A stretch of DNA of 20,263 bases from Prevotellamassilia sp. (GTDB lineage Bacteria; Bacteroidota; Bacteroidia; Bacteroidales; Bacteroidaceae): assembly GCA_018383375.1 (NCBI GenBank), contig JAHAWW010000176.1, positions 1 to 20,263 on the forward strand, given 5' to 3'. Under the pieces are notes generated by a model. That model had not been told where the DNA came from, did not search any database, and saw only the letters and a list, made by a program, of their open reading frames with translations. The position numbers and the translations under genes were made by a program. Positions within the stretch are counted from its first letter, which is position 1. The number at the start of each line of letters is the position of its first letter. Below are positions 6,958-13,170 of this stretch, in pieces.

Positions 6958-8130
6958 ATGATTTCAAACCTTATTGATAAGGTCAAGCACCAGTTCAGCC
7001 GCGACAAGGCCCTATCGTCTGCGCTCTATGACATCATGGGTTTCTATCCTCACCACATCGACCTCTATCGTGAAGCCCTGTCGCACAAGTCGCGTTTCGT
7101 GGCCTCTCAGAGCCGCCGTCAGCCCGGCAAGATTGGCGACAACGAGCGTCTGGAGTTTTTGGGCGACGCCGTGCTTGAGGCTGTAGTGAGCGACATTCTC
7201 TATCATCGCTACACCCGCAAACACGAAGGTTTCCTCACCAATCTGCGCAGCAAAATCGTGCAACGCTCATCGCTCAACCACCTGGCCGACGAGATGGGCC
7301 TCAACCGCCTCATCCAAACCAACAAGCATCTCGACCTTCACCACAACAACGTGGGCGGCAATGCCTTTGAGGCTCTCATTGGGGCCATTTATCTCGACCG
7401 CGGCTACACCCGCTGCAAATATTTTGTGGAAAACCGCATCCTCGGCCACTTGCTCAACCTTGAGGGAGTGGAAAAGAAAGAGGTCAACTTCAAGAGCAAA
7501 CTCATCGAGTGGGCACAAAAAAACCGCATACGTTGGACCTTCGAAGACGCCGACCCCATTGAGGGTGCCACAAGTGGCGAACAGGTGTTCCGCAGCAAGA
7601 TTGTGCTTGAGGGCATCGTAGTGGGTATGGGCACGGGCCGCAACAAGAAAGAGAGCCAACAGGCAGCCTCACGCGACGCCTTGCTCGCCATGCGCCGCAA
7701 AGCCTCACTCACCGACTCGGTCTTTCATGCCAAAGAGGAGCGCACGGCCATGGAGGCAGCCCCCATTGTGGCTCTGCCGTCTATTGCCGACGCCAACGAT
7801 GCCGCGACCGAATCCCAGACCACTAACGTGAAGACCAAAAAAACTGCCTCTGGTCGCTCGCGCCGCAAACCGGCTCCCAAGACGGCCCAAACGGGCGCCG
7901 AGCCAAAGGCGCAGGCTGAACGAGTCGCTAAAGAGCCCGGTGATGCAAAGGTCAAGCCGGCCTCAGCCCCCACACAGGCGCCGGCCGAGCCTGAACAGCC
8001 ACAGGCCGACCAGCCCAAACCCCGCAATCGCCGCCGTGGCACGCGCCGCAAAGCCTCATCCGCCCAATCATCGCGCGAAGCGATTATTGCCGCTGCCGAA
8101 GAAGCCGCCAACGGAGGCACGGAGGCATAA
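6958..8130 (+). CDS. rnc: Ribonuclease III with extended basic low-complexity tail
   Basis: 390 residues, against about 225-300 for typical RNase III. Residues about 20-165 form the catalytic domain with the signature NERLEFLGDAVLE (E63, E66, D70) and the second metal-site segment GNAFEALIGAIYLD with E138. The position matching E. coli Asp114 is Asn135. The dsRNA-binding domain spans about 177-247 (FKSKLIEWAQ to KKESQQAASRDALLAM). The remaining 140 residues are Ala/Pro/Lys/Arg-rich and probably disordered, with a cluster RNRRRGTRRK at 357-366 that could bind RNA. The enzyme cuts double-stranded RNA in rRNA precursors and mRNAs. It follows fabF after a structured 230-bp spacer. Start ATG 6958 is preceded by agcaaaa. 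Function is secure; the tail's role is unknown. Confidence 0.95.
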   Translation: MISNLIDKVKHQFSRDKALSSALYDIMGFYPHHIDLYREALSHKSRFVASQSRRQPGKIGDNERLEFLGDAVLEAVVSDILYHRYTRKHEGFLTNLRSKIVQRSSLNHLADEMGLNRLIQTNKHLDLHHNNVGGNAFEALIGAIYLDRGYTRCKYFVENRILGHLLNLEGVEKKEVNFKSKLIEWAQKNRIRWTFEDADPIEGATSGEQVFRSKIVLEGIVVGMGTGRNKKESQQAASRDALLAMRRKASLTDSVFHAKEERTAMEAAPIVALPSIADANDAATESQTTNVKTKKTASGRSRRKPAPKTAQTGAEPKAQAERVAKEPGDAKVKPASAPTQAPAEPEQPQADQPKPRNRRRGTRRKASSAQSSREAIIAAAEEAANGGTEA

Positions 8131-8145
8131 AAGCGAAACTTAATC

Positions 8146-8207
8146 TGACGTGTTTTTGCGAGTCAAACGACAAAAGTTTGTCATTTACGGCTTACAAAAA
8201 CACGTCA
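8146..8207. terminator. Perfect 13-bp inverted repeat downstream of rnc
   Basis: tgacgtgtttttg (8146-8158) is the exact reverse complement of 8195-8207. The loop holds a smaller hairpin, gacaa at 8169-8173 with ttgtc at 8178-8182. It begins 15 bp after the rnc stop codon. It probably ends rnc transcription, although no T-run follows on the + strand. Confidence 0.5.
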
Positions 8208-8253
8208 CACTGTTAAAAATGAACCTAAAATCTCATATTTTGTCGCAAAACAC

Positions 8254-8283
8254 TTGCAAATCGACCCACACCGCGTAAATTTG
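8254..8283 (+). promoter_or_regulatory. Orphan Bacteroidota-type promoter
   Basis: TAAATTTG at 8276-8283 fits TAnnTTTG and TTG at 8254-8256 fits the -33 element, with a 19-nt spacer. Transcription would begin near 8290. No protein-coding gene follows on this strand, only tandem terminators, so the product would be a small RNA. Confidence 0.6.
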
Positions 8284-8289
8284 CATCGT

Positions 8290-8350
8290 GTTTTTCATAG
8301 TATTAGATTTAAGGTTAACAAGGTTGGGATACAGAGGTATCCCTTTTTTT
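8290..8350 (+). ncRNA. Candidate small RNA ending at a canonical intrinsic terminator
   Basis: A transcript from the promoter at 8254-8283 would be about 60 nt. Its 3' end is a textbook terminator: gggatac (8326-8332), tetraloop agag, gtatccc (8337-8343), then seven T (8344-8350). The 5' part (tagtattagatttaaggtta at 8298-8317) is unstructured and could be a base-pairing seed. No ORF of note is present. Read-through would extend the RNA into two further hairpins, to about 8465. I cannot assign it to a known family. Confidence 0.5.
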
Positions 8351-8392
8351 ATGCCTTTTAGCGAAAAACGGTTGGCCGGCATGTCTTTTTTT
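8351..8392 (+). terminator. Second tandem terminator-like hairpin
   Basis: atgcc (8351-8355) pairs with ggcat (8378-8382), and seven T follow at 8386-8392. The stem is short with a 22-nt loop, so it is weaker than the first, but the T-run is as long. It starts directly after the first terminator's T-run. Confidence 0.45.
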
Positions 8393-8426
8393 ATCAGCTG
8401 CAAAACCATTAACTTCAAGGTAAGAT

Positions 8427-8465
8427 AAGAGAGAGGTCCTTTTGGAGTCTCTTTTATTTGTTTTC
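8427..8465 (+). terminator. Third tandem terminator-like hairpin
   Basis: aagagaga (8427-8434) pairs with tctctttt (8448-8455) including one G-U pair; an internal loop separates it from tcc (8437-8439) pairing with gga (8444-8446) around loop tttt. The sequence then runs atttgtttt, which is T-rich. Confidence 0.45.
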
Positions 8466-8475
8466 AGACCGTTAC

Positions 8476-8530
8476 GGGAATAAGGAGAGCAAAAACTGTC
8501 CTTATGCCGGCATTTTCTATCCTTATTCCC
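8476..8530. repeat. 11-bp perfect inverted repeat
   Basis: gggaataagga (8476-8486) is the exact reverse complement of 8520-8530. The loop contains a further tcctta at 8499-8504 that could compete for the same arm, overlapping the palindrome atgccggcat (8504-8513). Confidence 0.55.
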
Positions 8531-8555
8531 CGAATGAAAATCCCTATGGAAAACC

Positions 8556-8585
8556 GTGAAAAGTGTGAACGTGTGAACTGTGAAC
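8556..8585 (+). repeat. Short direct repeats of GTGAA(C)
   Basis: Copies begin at 8556, 8565, 8573 and 8580, spaced 9, 8 and 7 bases, and another lies at 8656. The first copy ends in A instead of C. They could be protein-binding sites or a degenerate simple repeat. Confidence 0.5.
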
Positions 8586-8704
8586 CGCTTTCAAGCCGTC
8601 TAAAATGGTTTCTCGACGAAAAAATAAGTTTTTTTGTCACGGTCAACCCCCATCTGTGAACATTCCCAACCGTTTCACGAGCAAACTTGAACGTTTCTCT
8701 CCAA

Positions 8705-8745
8705 AGACCAAGGGCCGTCCGAACATATCGGGCGGCCCTTGGTCT
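8705..8745 (-). terminator. Strong hairpin ending the pdxB operon
   Basis: Arms 8705-8721 and 8729-8745 pair over 17 bp with one G-U pair, around a 7-nt loop (aacatat). It lies 40 bp beyond the pdxB stop codon on the - strand. The T-tract on that strand is weak (tttggag), which is common for Bacteroidota. Confidence 0.65.
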
Positions 8746-8784
8746 GCGTCGGCTGCATGTCGGCAGTCTGCGGGTTATATTGTT

Positions 8785-9870
8785 TCAGAATGTTTCGCGC
8801 CGCAAAGGATAATTACCTCTGAGTTGTTCGAATGAAGCCGGTGAAGACTTGAGCGCCAAACTGTCGCGTCGAGGGTCATAAAGGGCCAGTGCAGGCCAAC
8901 GGTCGGCCAGGCGGTCGGGGGCTTCTTTGAAATATTTGAACCCGGCCTCCACGCTCGGCGGCACGATGCTGAACGTCTCGTCTATGCCGAAATGTCGGGC
9001 CACGGCGTTGAGGGCCATCTGTGTGCCCAGGGCCTTGCCGTCGGCCGAATAGCCGGCGATGTGTGGCGTAGCCATCCAGGCACGCTCCAAAAGTTCACGA
9101 TTGATGTCGGGCTCATGTTCCCACGTATCAATCGCGACGGCCGCAATCAGCTGCCGGTCCAAGGCCTTCAAGACCGCCTCAGTGTCTACCACTTCACCCC
9201 GTGCAGCGTTAATCAACAGAGGGTGGCGGGCCAATTGGCCAAAAAAGCGCTCGTCGCAGAGGTGAAACGTGGCGTCCTCGCCCAGTCGCGTCAAGGGGGT
9301 GTGGAGGGTGATGATGTCGGCCTGCCGGGCCACGTCGTCGAGCGTGGCTTGACATTGCGTGTGCGTCAATCCCCTCGCTGCAGGTTCGCCGTCGACCACA
9401 CCGCCGCGACCTTTAAGTCTGGGCGGGTCGCAAAGCAAGAGTTTCAAACCCAGACGTTGGGCCATTCGAGCCACGGCCGACCCCACGTGGCCCACGCCGA
9501 CAATGCCGATGGTCGTGTCGGGACCAATGGAGACGAGACCGGCGGCCTCGGCCAAGAGCAGGCAACTCTCCACATATTGAGCCACGCTCGTGGCGTTGCA
9601 TCCCGGACAGTTGCACCACCCGATGCCGGCCGAAGCAAGCCAAGGGGCGTCGAGATGATCATAACCAATGGTGGCCGTGGCGATAAACTTCACGCGGCTG
9701 CCTTCGAGCAACTGTCGATTACACAACGTGCGCGTGCGCACAATCAAGGCGTCGGCATCGACCACGTCTTGAGCCGAAATGGCTTTGCCGGACAGATAAA
9801 CCACCCGCCCCAAGCGTTCGGCCTCGCCGCGTATGAAAGGGATTTTGTCGTCTATGACAAGTTTGAGCAT
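8785..9870 (-). CDS. pdxB: Erythronate-4-phosphate dehydrogenase
   Basis: 361 residues, near the E. coli PdxB length of 378. It is a D-2-hydroxyacid dehydrogenase: Rossmann motif GVGHVG at 125-130, catalytic Arg224 in NAARGEVVD, Glu253 in WEHEP, and His270 in TPHIAGYS. The Arg-Glu-His spacing (29 and 17 residues) equals that of E. coli PdxB (R208, E237, H254, recalled from memory). The PdxB-specific features are VRTRT near residue 44, CPGCNATSVAQYV at 88-100, and the C-terminal dimerisation region of about 75 residues (FKEAPDRL and onward), which ordinary phosphoglycerate dehydrogenases lack. It oxidises 4-phosphoerythronate in the DXP-dependent pyridoxal phosphate pathway in the cytosol. It is the last gene of a minus-strand run, 48 bp after the transporter gene. 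Confidence 0.93.
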   Translation of the reverse strand: MLKLVIDDKIPFIRGEAERLGRVVYLSGKAISAQDVVDADALIVRTRTLCNRQLLEGSRVKFIATATIGYDHLDAPWLASAGIGWCNCPGCNATSVAQYVESCLLLAEAAGLVSIGPDTTIGIVGVGHVGSAVARMAQRLGLKLLLCDPPRLKGRGGVVDGEPAARGLTHTQCQATLDDVARQADIITLHTPLTRLGEDATFHLCDERFFGQLARHPLLINAARGEVVDTEAVLKALDRQLIAAVAIDTWEHEPDINRELLERAWMATPHIAGYSADGKALGTQMALNAVARHFGIDETFSIVPPSVEAGFKYFKEAPDRLADRWPALALYDPRRDSLALKSSPASFEQLRGNYPLRRETF

Positions 9871-9918
9871 AATGGTTGTGGACTTTTCTTTCAGTTCAAC
9901 AAATGCCCCCGTCGCCCA

Positions 9919-11589
9919 CTAACCGGCGGCGCAAAGCACGATGATTTGGGCGATAATCACGCGCAAGAACATCGAGAGCGGATAGACCGTGGCATAGGCC
10001 ACAGAGGCCTTGCCGTCGGTGGTGGTGGAGTTGACATAGTCCAAGGCGATGGGGTTGGCCATGGCCCCACAAAGCATGCCGGCCGTGGTGGCAAAACGCT
10101 GGTTCAAGAACTTCACGGCCACGATGCTCATCACGATGACGGGCAACATGGTGAAGAGCAGGCCGAAACCTATCCAGCCCCAGGCCGAAGGTTGCATAAC
10201 TGTGGCCAGAAAGTTGGTGCCGGCGTCGAGCCCGAGGCAGGCCAGATACATCGAGAGGCCGAGCGAACGCAACATAAGGTTGGCACTCGTCGTGGTATAG
10301 GCCACCATGTGCAGACGCGGTCCGTAGGCACCGATGAGTATGCCCATAATGATGGGACCGCCGGCCAGACCCAGTCTGACGGGCGTGGAGAGTCCCAAAT
10401 CCACCGGCACGCAGCCCAAGAGCAGGCCCAAAACGATGCCGATGAAGATGGTCACCATGTTAGGCTCGTCAAGATGTTTCACGGCGTTGCCCAGTTCGTC
10501 GGCCACATGCTTGATGCTTTCGGCCTCGCCGATGACGGTGAGACGGTCGCCCATGCGCAGGATGAGGTCGGGGGTGGCCACCAGTTGGATGCCACTGCGT
10601 TGCACACGGCTCACATTGACGCCATAGCGTGCCCGCAGTTGGAGCGAACCGAGATGCTTGCCATTGATTTCGGCCCGCGTAATCAAGATGCGCTGCGAGA
10701 TGAGCTTAGAGTCGAGTGCGTTCCAATCAATGTTTTTACGGTTCCAGTCGGTTTCGTCTCTGCGGCCAAAAAAGACAGTGATTTGCGGCACGTCTTTTTT
10801 TGTAGTGATGACCAAGATGCGGTCGTTTTGTTCGATTACGGTATCCGACGTGGGCAAAATCACCTTGCCGTCACGCCAAAGTCGGGAAACGACAAATTTC
10901 AGTCCGCCGCTGAGCTGAACGATGGAGCTCAAAGGCTGGTGAAACACGGCCGGATTGCACACTTGGAAAGAGGCAATGAAGGCCTGCTCGTCGGCGGAGT
11001 CTGTCTTGCCGGGCTTTTCGCGCTTGATGAGCCAGCCTCGCATAATGATGAGAGCCAGGATGACGCCCACCATACCAAGCGGATAGGTCACGGCCGTACC
11101 CAAAGCGGCCGTGGCACCTGCCCCGGCGTCGCCCATCTGCTTAAACGTCTGTTGCGCCGCACCGAGAGCGGGCGTGTTGGTCGTGGCGCCACAAAGCACA
11201 CCCATCATGTCGGGCAGCGGCAACCAACCGGCCCACACCGTGACCAAGGCCATGAGCGTGCCGATGACAATGACGCCCAAGCCAAGCAGATTAAGCTCTG
11301 TGCCGCCACGTTTGAAGGTGCTCATAAAACCCGGGCCCACCTGCAGACCAAGTATGTAGACAAACAATATCAAGCCGAAACTCTCGGCATAGCCCAACAT
11401 CTGCGCGTCGAGCTTAAGCCCCAGCGCACCGGCAAGAATGCCGACAAAAAACACATAGGTCACGCCAAGGCTCACGCCACAGATGCGCCATTTGCCAAGC
11501 GAAAGGCCGAGGGCACATATCAGGCAAATGACAATGACGGCCTGAATGGCAGAGGTTTCAAATAAGGTGGTTTGTATCCAGTGTATCAT
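9919..11589 (-). CDS. AspT/YidE/YbjL-type putative antiporter with two RCK_C domains
   Basis: 556 residues from the ATG at 11589, matching the length of YidE and YbjL (about 553-561). A longer frame reaches 11718 but would overlap the flippase gene and add a polar extension before the first membrane helix, so I reject it. Layout: membrane repeat 1 (about 17-185) with GLQVGPGF and CGATTNTPALGA, RCK_C/TrkA_C domain 1 (about 205-275), RCK_C domain 2 (about 295-365, ending GDRLTVIGEAESI), membrane repeat 2 (about 378-553) with the matching CGAMANPIALDYV. The paired CGAxxNPxAL-type motifs are the family hallmark. AspT itself exchanges aspartate and alanine; the substrate here is not known. The RCK_C domains suggest ligand gating from the cytosol. 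It sits 35 bp after the flippase gene. Confidence 0.88.
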   Translation of the reverse strand: MIHWIQTTLFETSAIQAVIVICLICALGLSLGKWRICGVSLGVTYVFFVGILAGALGLKLDAQMLGYAESFGLILFVYILGLQVGPGFMSTFKRGGTELNLLGLGVIVIGTLMALVTVWAGWLPLPDMMGVLCGATTNTPALGAAQQTFKQMGDAGAGATAALGTAVTYPLGMVGVILALIIMRGWLIKREKPGKTDSADEQAFIASFQVCNPAVFHQPLSSIVQLSGGLKFVVSRLWRDGKVILPTSDTVIEQNDRILVITTKKDVPQITVFFGRRDETDWNRKNIDWNALDSKLISQRILITRAEINGKHLGSLQLRARYGVNVSRVQRSGIQLVATPDLILRMGDRLTVIGEAESIKHVADELGNAVKHLDEPNMVTIFIGIVLGLLLGCVPVDLGLSTPVRLGLAGGPIIMGILIGAYGPRLHMVAYTTTSANLMLRSLGLSMYLACLGLDAGTNFLATVMQPSAWGWIGFGLLFTMLPVIVMSIVAVKFLNQRFATTAGMLCGAMANPIALDYVNSTTTDGKASVAYATVYPLSMFLRVIIAQIIVLCAAG

Positions 11590-11624
11590 TGATAGGTAGG
11601 TTGTTGCAGGAAAATGAAGGGCGG

Positions 11625-13082
11625 CTAAGCCTGACTTGAATTGGATCGCTTGGCCTTTTTCATCAATTGCCAAGAGGTGGCGGCCGAAAGCGTCAGAGCG
11701 GTCAGGCCCATGCCCCAATGCAGGGCGGGGTCAGTCTGCCAAGCGGCCGTCAAGCCGAGAGCCAGCCAAAGGCCGCATACCAGGGCCCGCCCAATGGTGG
11801 CCTGTGCCGGCCGGAAGCCATATCGGCGCCGGTAGACCGCCATCACGAGCACGAGATTGTAGGCGCCGCTCAAAGCCAGTCCGATGCCGGCTCCGGCCAG
11901 TCCGTACCAGAGGTAGCCCAGACAAACCAAGAGCACAAAAGGCAGGTCGTAGAGGGCCTCCATCAAGAAATAAGTGCGCGCATGCCCCGAAGCCAACGGC
12001 AGATAAGCCGCCGGGCTGAACAGGGCCTTAAAGAACATATAGCTCATCGCGCAGAGCGTCATGGGCATCACGGCGAGAAACTCGTCTGTATAGAGCAGGC
12101 GCACCACCCACGGCAGGCCAAGTGCAAAGGCTATTAGGAACGGCACCATCAAGACCATGAGCACGTCGGTTTGGCGGTTGACGGCCACGTTCATGGCCGC
12201 TTGGTCTTTGACCGCCACAGCCAGACGAGCGTAATAGTCGGCATCCATAGCCGTGAAAATGAGGCGGGCATAACTGGCCGTCAGAGTGAAGCCGGCCGAA
12301 TAGAAGCCCACAGCCTGCAGACTGCCCGACTGGGAAATGAAGGCACGTATGCCCAGTTCGGCCAAAGCGCCGAGAAAGGCGGCTCCCACATAGGCCAAAC
12401 CGAGGGTGAGCAACGGCCGGCCTTGACCAATAAAGCGCCACTTGGTGAGCACTATGCGGTAGGGGCACTGCCTTGTGGAGGCATAAAGCGCAATGGCCAT
12501 CTGCACGGCGATGGTCAAGACCACCACCGGCACCACGCCGTCCAGGCCCAGCCAAGCATAAAGCGGGGCCGTCACGACCAGTGTGCCCAATGCGCCGAAA
12601 GCCGACACACGTCCCAGTCGCCCCAACTGTCTCAAGCCGCGCAATAGCGCCAGTTCGCCGGCCCATACCACCGACATGCCGATGGCCGGGGCCACCCACA
12701 CATAGGTCATGGTGGCGCTGTAGTCGCCTATGGTCAGACGGCTCACCAATGGCGAACAGACGGCGCAAATGGCTGTGCCCAACAAGGCCAAGCCGAGCAT
12801 CCATGAGCGTATGAGGCAGACGTAGTGGTCGATGGCACGGCGGTCGCCTTGTTCATGCAGTTCGGAGAGATGGCGCACGCCGCTGAAGGGAATGCCCAAG
12901 TCGGCCGTGGTGGAGAAAAGCGTCACCGTGCGCGAGAGCAGGTCGGCCAGCCCCATGCCGACGGCCCCGATGAAAAAGGCCGTGAGTTTGTTGCGCACCA
13001 CCGCAACCAACACATTCAAGGCCTGTACACCGCCAAAAATGCCGGTATATTTGAAGATGTGTCGATAGGAGGCGGTTTTCAT
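11625..13082 (-). CDS. MOP-superfamily polysaccharide flippase (Wzx-like)
   Basis: 485 residues with about 12-14 hydrophobic segments spread over the whole length and a short basic C-terminus (KKAKR). The N-terminus (YTGIFGGVQALNVLVAVVRN) and the central FYSAGFTLTASYARLIFTAM followed by DADYYARL are typical of Wzx/WzxE-like O-antigen translocases, which move undecaprenyl-linked oligosaccharides from the inner to the outer leaflet of the inner membrane. No glycosyltransferase, polymerase or sugar-nucleotide gene lies nearby, so its glycan substrate must be made elsewhere. It lies 88 bp after dgt and 35 bp before the transporter gene, on the same strand. MurJ is a less likely alternative because of length and the WzxE-like motifs. 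Confidence 0.85.
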   Translation of the reverse strand: MKTASYRHIFKYTGIFGGVQALNVLVAVVRNKLTAFFIGAVGMGLADLLSRTVTLFSTTADLGIPFSGVRHLSELHEQGDRRAIDHYVCLIRSWMLGLALLGTAICAVCSPLVSRLTIGDYSATMTYVWVAPAIGMSVVWAGELALLRGLRQLGRLGRVSAFGALGTLVVTAPLYAWLGLDGVVPVVVLTIAVQMAIALYASTRQCPYRIVLTKWRFIGQGRPLLTLGLAYVGAAFLGALAELGIRAFISQSGSLQAVGFYSAGFTLTASYARLIFTAMDADYYARLAVAVKDQAAMNVAVNRQTDVLMVLMVPFLIAFALGLPWVVRLLYTDEFLAVMPMTLCAMSYMFFKALFSPAAYLPLASGHARTYFLMEALYDLPFVLLVCLGYLWYGLAGAGIGLALSGAYNLVLVMAVYRRRYGFRPAQATIGRALVCGLWLALGLTAAWQTDPALHWGMGLTALTLSAATSWQLMKKAKRSNSSQA

Positions 13083-13170
13083 TCAGACAAAACAGGGAAG
13101 GCAGGTGAAACAAGGCAACAAGCGCCACTGTGAGTGACGGGCGGGAGGGCTTGAAGGGGTCACCGGCGGT

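Larger units (their letters stand above)
8131..8784. other. Gene-free intergenic region between convergent rnc and pdxB
   Basis: No reading frame here has believable protein composition. The stretch contains, in order: a 13-bp perfect inverted repeat (8146-8207), a consensus promoter (8254-8283), three tandem terminator-like hairpins (8326-8465), an 11-bp inverted repeat (8476-8530) whose loop holds the palindrome atgccggcat at 8504-8513, four to five GTGAAC repeats (8556-8661), an AT-rich hairpin (8615-8638), and the pdxB-side terminator hairpin (8705-8745). It is AT-richer than the flanking genes. Confidence 0.8.

Noticed and set aside
8556..8661. GTGAAC repeats as a CRISPR array or replication origin iterons
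   Set aside because: The units are only 5-6 bases with 1-3 base gaps, there are no spacers, and no DnaA-box-like sequences or replication gene are nearby.
8605..8835. 76-codon frame on the + strand in the rnc-pdxB gap
   Set aside because: It runs through two hairpins and into the pdxB coding region, with no promoter or leader of its own and no recognisable motif.
8992..11565. An 857-codon open frame on the + strand, opposite pdxB and the transporter gene
   Set aside because: Its translation is very rich in His, Gly, Gln and Asp with no domain pattern, and it spans two well-supported minus-strand genes and their spacer. Rarity of TTA, CTA and TCA codons in GC-rich minus-strand genes explains the lack of stops.
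11590..11718. N-terminal extension of the AspT/YidE-type transporter
   Set aside because: It overlaps the flippase 3' end and has a polar, non-family sequence; the ATG at 11589 gives the expected family length.
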